Translations under genes and position numbers: made by a program | Shown here: positions 1 through 6,123 of the stretch, in pieces | Layout of the letters: each line of letters opens with the position of its first letter | How positions within the stretch are numbered: position 1 is the stretch's first letter | Origin: Bacillota bacterium | GTDB taxonomy: Bacteria > Bacillota > Sulfobacillia > RBS10-35 > JAJYVN01 | NCBI GenBank assembly: GCA_021791995.1 | Contig: JAJYVN010000071.1 | Location: 1 to 11,549 of the forward strand | Direction of reading: 5' to 3' | DNA length: 11,549 nucleotides | The notes under the pieces: generated by a model | Seen by the model: the letters and a program-made list of their open reading frames with translations, nothing else | Told to the model about the DNA's origin: nothing | Database searches by the model: none

Positions 1-92
1 GCATAGCGGGCTGTGCCGACCGACTGACCCAAAAGGCTTCGCTGTTGCTTCGTTGGGTCCAGTTCGTATCGAAACGCCTGGTGGACCGTCAT
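1..92 (-). CDS. tnpB: IS607 TnpB, N-terminal part only (runs off window)
   Basis: TnpB is an RNA-guided DNA nuclease carried by IS605/IS607 elements. Only the first 30 codons are in the window. Reading the minus strand from ATG at 92 gives MTVHQAFRYELDPTKQQRSL and then a stretch ending in GTARY. The FRYELDPTKQQ...L...GTARY pattern is the typical TnpB amino terminus. The ATG overlaps the TGA stop of the upstream tnpA as ATGA, which suggests translational coupling and confirms the start. The RuvC residues and the guide RNA lie outside the window, so completeness cannot be judged. The second tnpB in this window starts quite differently, so the two elements are not copies of each other. Confidence 0.85.
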   Translation of the reverse strand, partial: MTVHQAFRYELDPTKQQRSLLGQSVGTARY

Positions 93-652
93 ACCTCACT
101 CGCCGCCTTCAGCGCCTTCTCTGCGCGGTGACGGGCCGACCGCCGCCCGTACAGCCGTGCGCACATGCTCGTCAGCACGTCGATCCTGTCTTGCACGAGG
201 TCGTCCTTGGTCTCTCCCGGATCGACCACGACAAGGCGTCGACCCTGCGCGGCAAGCGTAGATTCGACATATTCGGCACCAAACCGCAGGAGCCGATCCC
301 GATGCTCGACCGCCACGATGGCGATCGACGGGTCCGCCAATACCTTCATAAGCTTAGGGCGGTGCCCATTGAGCCCTGATCCAACCTCCGTTACCGTGCG
401 CACCACAGGCCAACCTTTGTGTGTCACGAACTCCACCACGCGCGCGACCTGCCCGTCGAGGTCCGAACGCTGGTCCAATGAGGACACGCGCGCGTAAACC
501 GCCACCCCGGTAGGCTCCTCCTTCGGAGGCTTGACGATGATCGTGCCGGTCGGTAGTTGCTCTACTGGCACAGGCAATTTGCCGTCGCGGTACATTCGCC
601 ACGCGGCTTGGTACCGGATGCCCTGCTCCTTCGCCCATGTACTTAACTTCAT
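89..652 (-). CDS. tnpA: IS607-family serine recombinase TnpA
   Basis: TnpA is the serine transposase that excises and integrates IS607 elements. From the ATG at 652 the protein has 187 residues. Residues 1-45 form a MerR-like helix-turn-helix (MKLSTWAKEQGI...YRDGKLP). The resolvase fold follows, with YARVSSLDQ holding the catalytic serine (about residue 57) next to Arg55, and the HRDRLLRFG motif further on. The C-terminal ARLYGRRSARHRAEKAL helix is typical of the family. An earlier in-frame ATG at 670 is possible. I prefer 652 because the MK[LV]S start matches the other TnpA here and a -10-like TATACT lies six bases upstream. The stop overlaps the tnpB start. The gene seems intact; activity is not shown. 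Confidence 0.9.
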   Translation of the reverse strand: MKLSTWAKEQGIRYQAAWRMYRDGKLPVPVEQLPTGTIIVKPPKEEPTGVAVYARVSSLDQRSDLDGQVARVVEFVTHKGWPVVRTVTEVGSGLNGHRPKLMKVLADPSIAIVAVEHRDRLLRFGAEYVESTLAAQGRRLVVVDPGETKDDLVQDRIDVLTSMCARLYGRRSARHRAEKALKAASEV

Positions 653-687
653 GCACTTAGTATACCACATCTGTCGTTAGACGTAGA
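653..687 (-). promoter_or_regulatory. Putative promoter of minus-strand tnpA, possibly leaderless
   Basis: On the minus strand an extended -10 (TGG followed by TATACT, 659-664) ends six bases before the tnpA ATG, with a weak -35 (TCTACG, 682-687) at 17 bp. Transcription would begin at or next to the ATG, and no Shine-Dalgarno sequence is visible. The second tnpA has the same geometry, which supports the call. The assignment is by eye only. Confidence 0.45.
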
Positions 688-772
688 TCTAGTTGGTCAA
701 CAGTTGAATCCCCTTTCCCCCCTGCGCGTGACGCTCAGGTTGATCTGATAAGCGCGAGGGCTGGCGGCTCGG

Positions 773-2494
773 CTACCACAACTGCGTCCACGTACCGCCA
801 CCGTTGACGGTTCGCCACAGAGCGCTCGCCCCGAACTGGCTGGTGAGCAGCCAACCGTCCTGCGGACCGGTGAAGTCAAGGACCTCAGGTGATTCGGGCC
901 CTGGCAATTTCCCGAGGTTCCACTCGGTCCAGGTCCGGCCACCATCGGTTGTATACAGAAGGGCGCCGGTCACCGCCATCCAGGCATCTCCCGACCCTAC
1001 GGGATCGAGGGCAAACGGGCCTGAACTGCCTGGGATGGCGGAGAGATCAGACCACGCCTTTCCACCGTTCGTGGAGTAGCTGAGTATGTACGGTTGGTTC
1101 GGTTGATGGCCAGCGAAGCGCAGGGACCAACCCTCCTCTTGGAGGAAAGCAACGCTTGCGGGTGCTTCTCCCGTTGGCATTTCCGGTCCCTCTGTCCACG
1201 ACCTTCCGCCGTCATCGGTGGTCCACAACAACGACGTGGATCCTGTGGTCACCATCCACCCCTGCCTGGGATTCAGAAATCCAAATCCCACTATCGCTTT
1301 CGCCGGACGATCAACGACACTCCACGTCTGCCCGCCGTCCCCGGTGGCCAAAAGGAGGGGCTGGCCTCCGTTCGTCGGCTCGCCTGAGGCGGACCAAGCC
1401 ACCGTCCCGGCTGCCCAACCATCCAGTGCGTTGACGAAGACAATGGACGTCAGGTCCACCGGCGTCCGCCTGGGTCCGGCAAGGACCGTCCAGTGCATTC
1501 CTCCGTCTTCGGTTTTCAGGACCGCCCCAGGATCGGACAACGTCCCAATCCCGAAGCCGGTCTCGGCGCTGATGAAGTCGACACCGGCGGTGGGCACCGG
1601 CGCAGGAAGCATCTGTGTCCAGGTCATTCCGCCGTCGGTCGACCGCACGAGGAAGTCCGGACCACAACACTTTTGCTGTCCGATGGCCCACACGTCCTGC
1701 GTCCCCACGGCGGAGAGGCTCGACATGCTCCACCCCTCGGCATCCCCGCTGCTGCTCCACGTTCGGCCACCGTCCGAGGTGCGGACCACCGCGCCCTGCC
1801 CCACGCCCGCACCTGCTGCGACCGGGATGTAACCGACCGCGTTGGTGACGAAGGTTGGGCCTCCCGCAAAGCCCATCCTTGTATACGAACTCTTCACCAA
1901 AGACCAGCTCTGACCACCGTCTGTAGTGGCGTATAGGGGCTGCCACTCTCCACCCATCGTGGGGGCCGGACCGCCGGGGGCCAGCCACCCGTCATCGGCA
2001 TTGATGAAGGAGAGTGCCGCCCCCCCGGTGGCGATAGCGGACGGGATTCCCTCGGTCTGCCACGAATCGCCTCCGTTGCCGGTGTGCAGGATTTCGGTCT
2101 CGCAGTCTCCGATGTCTTGCGGCGGCGTCCTACAGCCTGCAACCCAGCCCTCTGTTGCGCTCACAAAGGCCATGGAATTTGCGGCGAAGCCAGATGGAAA
2201 CCCCACCGGCTGCCATTGCTGACCTCGGTCGCCCGCATACATCAGATTGACGCAGGGATCGAAGGTGGGCCCCCTCGGGCACCCGACGAATGCCCACGCA
2301 TGTGTTGCGTCGATCGCGTGCACCGTGCCGGGAGTGCAGGTACTCCCGCACGGTGCCGCCTCCTGCCGCACCCAGGTCGCACCACCATCGGTAGAATGCA
2401 TCACCACGCTCTGACATTCGGACGAGCCGGAACAGGAACTGGAGGAACCGACCAGCCACCCTGAGGTGGGATCCGCGAAGCTAATACTGTTCAC
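773..2494 (-). CDS. BNR/YCF48-like repeat protein, C-terminal main part of a split lipoprotein gene
   Basis: This is a secreted or surface repeat protein of the BNR/YCF48/sortilin-like type; the substrate is unknown. The 573 residues contain about a dozen blades, each with an aromatic D/EGW motif and ending in a xTDGGxTW-type loop (for example STDGGATW, TSDGGRTW, STDGGMTW, TGDGGQTW, TTDGGRTW, and TVNGGGTW near the C-terminus), so a beta-propeller is expected. The first 280 residues carry ten cysteines as close pairs. The nominal start is GTG at 2494, but it has no convincing Shine-Dalgarno site, and the frame is continuous through a TAG at 2522-2524 with the lipoprotein N-terminus upstream. 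So this is most likely the back part of one gene (773-2884). If translated alone it would lack a signal peptide and stay in the cytoplasm. Confidence 0.8.
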   Translation of the reverse strand: MNSISFADPTSGWLVGSSSSCSGSSECQSVVMHSTDGGATWVRQEAAPCGSTCTPGTVHAIDATHAWAFVGCPRGPTFDPCVNLMYAGDRGQQWQPVGFPSGFAANSMAFVSATEGWVAGCRTPPQDIGDCETEILHTGNGGDSWQTEGIPSAIATGGAALSFINADDGWLAPGGPAPTMGGEWQPLYATTDGGQSWSLVKSSYTRMGFAGGPTFVTNAVGYIPVAAGAGVGQGAVVRTSDGGRTWSSSGDAEGWSMSSLSAVGTQDVWAIGQQKCCGPDFLVRSTDGGMTWTQMLPAPVPTAGVDFISAETGFGIGTLSDPGAVLKTEDGGMHWTVLAGPRRTPVDLTSIVFVNALDGWAAGTVAWSASGEPTNGGQPLLLATGDGGQTWSVVDRPAKAIVGFGFLNPRQGWMVTTGSTSLLWTTDDGGRSWTEGPEMPTGEAPASVAFLQEEGWSLRFAGHQPNQPYILSYSTNGGKAWSDLSAIPGSSGPFALDPVGSGDAWMAVTGALLYTTDGGRTWTEWNLGKLPGPESPEVLDFTGPQDGWLLTSQFGASALWRTVNGGGTWTQLW

Positions 2495-2521
2495 CGTGAG
2501 CCCAGGGAGCGCGTGCCATGT

Positions 2522-2884
2522 CTAGGTCTGACCGCCGTTTGTCGTGACCCCCAGTGCATCGTTGGCGCCCAACCACCCGTCCTCCGCGGTGATAAAGTCC
2601 ACCGCCGTGAAAGATGTGGGCACACCACCGGTGAACGGATGCAGTTGTGCGGTTTGGGTTTCCACAACGCTCGGCGGTGCCGCGGACGTGTCGGACACCG
2701 CGTTGGACGCAGAATCGGATGATGCGGTTGTGCCAGAGGTGTGGATCGGCTGGGTAGCGGATGACGCCGGTGCGGGGTTCTTGCCCGTATTCCCGAAAGA
2801 GCCGCACCCGGAGACGGCCACCAGGACTGCCGCCATGGCTATGCCGGCAATGGCCGTGAAACCGGACCTCACGGCACCCCGCAC
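2522..2884 (-). CDS. Lipoprotein N-terminal part of the split BNR/YCF48-like gene
   Basis: From GTG at 2884 the product begins VRGAVRSGFTAIAG and has a hydrophobic stretch ending in a lipobox (VSGC, cysteine about residue 27), so a lipidated, exported protein is predicted. A Ser/Thr/Ala/Pro-rich linker follows, then the first blade (FITAEDGWLGAN...TTNGGQT). The reading frame stops at TAG (2522-2524) but continues in frame into the repeat region. The GTG is chosen because AGAAGG sits seven bases upstream; an upstream in-frame GTG at 3034 would add 50 basic, low-complexity residues before the signal peptide and is unlikely. As it stands it would make about 120 residues of secreted linker. It is best seen as the front of a pseudogene, unless the stop is suppressed or is an assembly error. 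Confidence 0.7.
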   Translation of the reverse strand: MRGAVRSGFTAIAGIAMAAVLVAVSGCGSFGNTGKNPAPASSATQPIHTSGTTASSDSASNAVSDTSAAPPSVVETQTAQLHPFTGGVPTSFTAVDFITAEDGWLGANDALGVTTNGGQT

Positions 2885-3071
2885 CTTCCAACCTTCTTTC
2901 GCGTAGCGCTCCGCCACCGCGTCCGACGGCGGCACCCGGAGCGGAGCAAGACGCTTACCGCCTCCGGCTCCCGGACACCGAGAGGGTTTCCGACGACCCT
3001 GAGCGCACACCGACCGTTGCCGAGTCGGGTGCACGCTTCACTTCAGGCTATCACGCGGTAGCCAATGTTCC

Positions 3072-3100
3072 CTGACGGAGAGCTGACAGCAAGCTGACGT
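3072..3100 (-). promoter_or_regulatory. Three 11-bp-phased direct repeats, probable response-regulator box
   Basis: On the minus strand the units ACGTCAG, CTGTCAG and CCGTCAG (plus-strand 3094-3100, 3083-3089 and 3072-3078) repeat with four-base spacers, that is exactly 11 bp apart. This is the layout of boxes bound by OmpR/PhoB-family regulators, and the unit resembles the E. coli Pho box half (CTGTCAT). The array lies about 190 bp upstream of the lipoprotein GTG start, in the orientation of that gene. No clear -10 element could be fixed. The regulator and the signal are inference. Confidence 0.4.
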
Positions 3101-3110
3101 CGTCCCGTGA

Positions 3111-3127
3111 GGTAAGTATTCGGTAAG
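3111..3127. repeat. Direct repeat GGTAAG spaced 11 bp
   Basis: GGTAAG occurs at 3111-3116 and 3122-3127, again one helical turn apart, just upstream of the CTGAC array relative to the minus-strand lipoprotein gene. It may be a second regulator site, or chance. It is not in phase with the neighbouring array (17 bp offset). Confidence 0.3.
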
Positions 3128-3252
3128 CTACGCCAAACACCTGTCGGCGGCGATGGAAGGACGTGGCATGAGCCAGGGGCTGGCGGGACGCTGAGAGGGA
3201 CTGAACAGGACTGGGCTGACCTGGTAGCGTGTAAGCCGCTATCAAGGATACG

Positions 3253-3729
3253 GTGCTTGAGAGAGTTCGGCTGTGGAGGCTGCGCCAACGGGACCGCGCG
3301 AAGCGGGCCGCGGAGCGGGCGGTGTTGCTCGCTCAAGTGCAACGCGCGGAGGAAGTCGCACGCAAGCTGCAGGTGACGACGGGCCAGCACGCTCGGGCGC
3401 GGGTCGGTCGCCGGAGCCAACAGCAGCCCGGCGAGGGGTACGCGGCAACGGAGGGGAGGCGGCGGCGTCAGCGGCCGGGGGCGCAGGACCACGGTCGGCG
3501 GCGGGACCGGTACGCGGGTCTGCCGGAGGAACATGTGGAGCATGACGCGGCACAGGAGGACAAGGTCTGCCCTCAATGTGGCGCCCTTACTCCCCTCACG
3601 CCCGCCCCTCACGCTCGCCCAGGCCCACACCCTCGACCACCCCCCCCCCCTCTTAACCGTCACCGAATCCTACCCCTGAACGGTTACGAACGACTTCGCA
3701 TTCGTGCTGACGTCTTCTTGACTGGATGA
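3253..3729 (+). pseudogene. Probable IS66-type transposase N-terminal remnant
   Basis: The frame (GTG at 3253, open back to a TAA at 3232) encodes a basic coiled-coil-like start (LWRLRQRDRAKRAAERAVLL...AQVQRAEEVARKLQ), a basic Gln/Arg-rich hinge with a GAQDHGRRRDRY motif, then LPEEHVEHDAAQEDKVCPQCGAL. The order leucine zipper, basic HGRR-type segment, VEHD and CPxCG resembles the amino terminus of IS66-family transposases. After about residue 115 the sequence turns into Pro-rich low complexity and runs into a C11 tract, so the DDE catalytic domain is missing. The third positions are GC-rich, as in real genes. It is read as a decayed transposase fragment. The family is recognised by pattern only and could be another zinc-finger transposase. 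Confidence 0.4.
3640..3650. repeat. C11 homopolymer tract
   Basis: Eleven consecutive C lie near the end of the transposase-like remnant, where its similarity has already been lost. Such tracts are prone to slippage and to sequencing error. No intact gene depends on the frame here. Confidence 0.85.
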
Positions 3730-3803
3730 CGCGCCGATTTCGGTCCATAGACCCCGGAATGTATGAGATCTGCCACTACACTGCTTGCCCCGAGGTGTTT
3801 TTG

Positions 3804-3836
3804 GTGCAGGTGCTCCAGTCGCCGTTGCACCTGCAC
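3804..3836. repeat. Perfect 10-bp inverted repeat with 13-base loop
   Basis: GTGCAGGTGC (3804-3813) and GCACCTGCAC (3827-3836) are exact reverse complements separated by 13 bases. No T-run follows on either strand, so it is not a standard terminator. It lies about 180 bp upstream of the second tnpA, outside any intact gene. It could be an operator dyad, a structured RNA leader or a relic of a mobile element end. Confidence 0.75.
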
Positions 3837-3980
3837 GTTGTTTCGACATGAAACCGATATGGTGCTTGGCACGACTTGGGCGGTTTTGACGTCTGCGAGG
3901 CGGTGTTACCAGGCAGGTGGTATAACCCAAGGCATGGACTGCTGGGGGGGAGACACTGCACGCTAAAGCACTAGCGGCTC

Positions 3981-4009
3981 TCGACTTCAAGGGGCAACAA
4001 GCATACACT
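3981..4009 (+). promoter_or_regulatory. Putative promoter of plus-strand tnpA, possibly leaderless
   Basis: TCGACT (3981-3986) and TACACT (4004-4009) are separated by 17 bp, with 4/6 matches each to -35 and -10 consensus. TACACT ends six bases before the tnpA ATG, the same spacing as TATACT in the other IS607 element, so the transcript would start at the ATG. No Shine-Dalgarno site is visible between them. Confidence 0.45.
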
Positions 4010-4015
4010 TGCGCC

Positions 4016-4639
4016 ATGAAGGTTAGTATTGGCAAAGCTGCAAAGGAATTAGGGGTGCATCCTGATACCCTGCGGCGATGGGAGAAGCAAGGAAAGATCG
4101 AGGTGGAGCGGACGCCGACTGGGTTCCGCCGCTACGACCTGGCCAAGCTACGCGGTTTGCTGCCGCACAAGGCGCCGTCGGCTCGCGCCACTTTGCTGTA
4201 TGCACGGGTTTCGAGCCATGACCAGAAGGACGGCCTCGCCCGTCAAGTGGCTTTGCTGGAGTCGTTTGCCGCTGCCAATGGTTGGACGTATGAGGTGCTA
4301 CAGGATCTCGGGTCAGGGTTGAACTATCACAAAACGGGCTTGCGGCAGCTCATTCGCCGCATCGGTTCCGGTAAAGTTGGTCGGTTGGTCTTGACGCACA
4401 AGGACCGGCTTCTTCGCTTCGGCTCGGAGCTGGTCTTCGCCCTCTGTGAGCATTTCGGAACTGAGGTGATCATCCTCAACGCATCGGAGGACGCCTCCTT
4501 CGAGGAGGAGGAATTGGTCCAGGACGTTCTGGAGATCATCACTGTCTTTTCGGCGCGGCTGTACGGAAGTCGCAGTCCCAAGAACAAAGAGGTGCTGGAT
4601 GCGTTGAAGCAAGCGGCGAACGAGCTGGGCGTGTCATGA
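4016..4639 (+). CDS. tnpA: IS607-family serine recombinase TnpA
   Basis: This is the transposase of the second IS607 element, 207 residues. The first 50 residues are a MerR-type DNA-binding domain (SIGKAAKELGVHPDTLRRWE, then TPTGFRRYD). The resolvase catalytic domain starts near residue 58, with LYARVSSHDQ carrying the serine nucleophile (about Ser66) and Arg64, then GSGLNYHKTGL, and THKDRLLRFG with the conserved arginines. The ELVQD...FSARLYGSRS segment is the long E-helix region near the C-terminus. All key residues are present, so it seems functional. The start is fixed by the family-typical MKVSIGKAAK. The TGA stop overlaps the tnpB ATG (ATGA), as in the other element. Confidence 0.93.
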   Translation: MKVSIGKAAKELGVHPDTLRRWEKQGKIEVERTPTGFRRYDLAKLRGLLPHKAPSARATLLYARVSSHDQKDGLARQVALLESFAAANGWTYEVLQDLGSGLNYHKTGLRQLIRRIGSGKVGRLVLTHKDRLLRFGSELVFALCEHFGTEVIILNASEDASFEEEELVQDVLEIITVFSARLYGSRSPKNKEVLDALKQAANELGVS

Positions 4640-5964
4640 TGGGGCTTGGTGGTAGCAAGCAACCCCTCAAGCGCACAGCGAAGGATGAGACACTTCCACT
4701 CAACCGCAGCCAACGCCAGACGCTGCTGAATGTCGTCCTAGCCTTCACGCGGGTCAAGGACAGATTCCTAGGGATGCTGGGCCGAACGACAGCCTGGCAT
4801 CACCTGGATGACCTGCGCACGTTTCGGACCGCCACGAAGGGGGAACGGTTGGATGGAGTACCCGCCCACCTGCAGGACCAAGCGCTTTTGGACGCCGTGG
4901 ACACCATGCGCCGTCATGTCCAAAGTGCCGTTGTCGGCACGCACGTGAAGGCGAAGGTATTCACGCGGTTCGACGGCGCCAAACGGCACTACGCCTTCTG
5001 GATACTCCATCGGTATGCGCATATCGGAGCCACCTTGCGGGGCGAGGCACCGGATCCAACTCCGTCACCGGGTGTAAAGGGGAATGGGATGGCACGCTCC
5101 GCTGCCGAACGCAAGGAAGTCGTCCAGTTTCTGTGCCGGACCTTGCGTAAGGCCCTCGGTAAGCCACCCCGCGTGCAGGTGCGCCGCAGCTTTGCGCTGG
5201 ATAGCACCCTGTACAGCGTCTTCGAGAAGAGAGGCAGGCAATACGTGTCGGTGGCCACGCTGACGCCACGGAAGCGGCGCGTTTTGCCGCTATGCGGCCG
5301 AGGAAAAGGATCGAACCATGTCTGTATCATGCTACACCAAGACGGCGGAACCGCCTCGGTGCATGTACCCTATGATGTGCGGGTGCCGGTGGAAGCGCGA
5401 AGCGGCTCAGCCATCGGGATCGACGTTGGTGGAACCGAAGTGCTCGCTACGTGCACGGGCGAGAAGCTGGGGATGGGCTACGGCACCCTGCTGGAACGGC
5501 TGTCCGACGAGACTGGGGAGACCGCCAAAGCCCGAAACAAGCCGTTCCAGGTGGCTACGAAGGCCGATGAACGGGGTGATGCAGCCAAGGCATCCCGCAT
5601 CCGGTGCAACAACCGAGGGCACCAAACGTTGCGAGTGAAACGGGGTCGAGGCGAGGCTTCCGTCCCAACAACGGTCGGCCAGGCGGTTCGGCAAGCGCTG
5701 CGTAACCGACCCGTCATGTTGGCTGTGGAAGACCTGCCACACTTGCGCGGCCGAACGAAGAGCCGCAAGCTGTTGCGGATTATCTCGCTCTGGATTCGTT
5801 CGACCCTGCGAGAGAGGTTGGAGTTTCGGTCGCAGGCGGGATGTTCCCGCCTGGAAACCGTCCACGCTGCGTATACCAGTCACACATGTCGCGTTCCGAC
5901 GTGTGGGTACGTCCATAAGGACAACCGGCACGGGGACAGGTTTCATTGCCTGCAATGCGGGTGA
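4636..5964 (+). CDS. tnpB: Divergent IS607 TnpB, cut by in-frame TGA before RuvC-III
   Basis: TnpB is an omega-RNA-guided nuclease. The readable 442 residues include RuvC-I (AIGIDVGGTE, Asp263), RuvC-II (MLAVEDLPHLRGR, Glu365), and the zinc finger TSHTC-RVPT-CGYVHKDNR...FHCLQC (Cys418, 423, 438, 441), whose first pair is CX4C instead of the common CX2C. At 5962-5964 a TGA follows. The same frame then reads DGDADVTAALHR, the expected RuvC-III motif with the third catalytic Asp (position 448), and stays open to TAG at 6121. So the gene would encode about 494 residues, but as written it lacks one catalytic residue and is probably dead as a nuclease. The first 250 residues lack the usual TnpB start and are longer than typical. 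A dead TnpB could still bind guide RNA and DNA. Confidence 0.85.
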   Translation: MMGLGGSKQPLKRTAKDETLPLNRSQRQTLLNVVLAFTRVKDRFLGMLGRTTAWHHLDDLRTFRTATKGERLDGVPAHLQDQALLDAVDTMRRHVQSAVVGTHVKAKVFTRFDGAKRHYAFWILHRYAHIGATLRGEAPDPTPSPGVKGNGMARSAAERKEVVQFLCRTLRKALGKPPRVQVRRSFALDSTLYSVFEKRGRQYVSVATLTPRKRRVLPLCGRGKGSNHVCIMLHQDGGTASVHVPYDVRVPVEARSGSAIGIDVGGTEVLATCTGEKLGMGYGTLLERLSDETGETAKARNKPFQVATKADERGDAAKASRIRCNNRGHQTLRVKRGRGEASVPTTVGQAVRQALRNRPVMLAVEDLPHLRGRTKSRKLLRIISLWIRSTLRERLEFRSQAGCSRLETVHAAYTSHTCRVPTCGYVHKDNRHGDRFHCLQCG

Positions 5965-6123
5965 GATGGTGACGCGGACGTTACTGCCGCCCTGCATCGG
6001 TTTGACCATGGTGAACGATCCCGAAATCCATCCGTGGACGCAGGTGGATGTGGTGAAGCGCATTCTGCGAGGTCGATTCCGACGCCGGAAGGAGACTGGG
6101 AACCACTTGAGCGATCCTACTAG
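5962..6123 (+). pseudogene. Out-of-reach C-terminus of TnpB (RuvC-III)
   Basis: This is the in-frame continuation of tnpB behind the TGA, 52 codons ending at TAG. It begins DGDADVTAALHRFDHG; TnpB proteins normally have a DADVNAA-like motif directly after the CxxCG of the zinc finger. The conserved Asn is Thr here. The tail after the motif is not recognised. It overlaps the probable 5' part of the guide RNA. Confidence 0.7.

Larger units (their letters stand above)
1..700 (-). mobile_element. IS607-family insertion sequence, truncated by window edge
   Basis: The tnpA-tnpB order, the ATGA overlap and the serine recombinase identify an IS607-type element. Its left end (tnpA side) must lie between the tnpA promoter near 664 and the stop of the lipoprotein gene at 773; the exact junction is not visible because IS607 elements lack clear terminal inverted repeats and target duplications. 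The right end is beyond position 1. The 700 boundary is an estimate. Confidence 0.7.
2885..4015. other. 1.1-kb stretch without an intact gene
   Basis: Besides the phased repeats (3072-3127), the transposase-like remnant (3253-3729), the C11 tract and the 10-bp inverted repeat, no convincing coding frame is seen on either strand. The longer minus-strand frames around 3043-3663 and 3670-4035 lack ribosome binding sites and family motifs. A short imperfect dyad (GGCTATC...GGTAGCC, 3046-3063) falls in the presumed leader of the lipoprotein gene. The region looks like a mobile-element graveyard. Confidence 0.6.

Noticed and set aside
804..2464. Several plus-strand open frames opposite the repeat lipoprotein gene
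   Set aside because: They overlap one another and mirror the GC-rich repeats of the minus-strand gene; no ribosome sites, no family motifs.
3168..3194. Eight-codon frame (MSQGLAGR) preceded by GGAAGG, as a leader peptide
   Set aside because: No attenuator-like hairpins or downstream intact gene on that strand; too short to support.
3043..3663. Minus-strand frame of about 200 codons
   Set aside because: Pro/Arg-rich translation opposite the transposase-like remnant and the C tract; no motif, no plausible start site.
3670..4035. Minus-strand frame of 121 codons across the tnpA promoter
   Set aside because: Low-quality translation without motifs, and it overlaps the recognised tnpA start and promoter.
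2522..5964. Stop-codon recoding (TAG as pyrrolysine, TGA as selenocysteine or Trp) to explain the two split genes
   Set aside because: Two different stop codons are involved, and other genes here end normally on TAG (rlmD) and TGA (rpiA, metF, tnpA). The TAG has a simple duplication origin.
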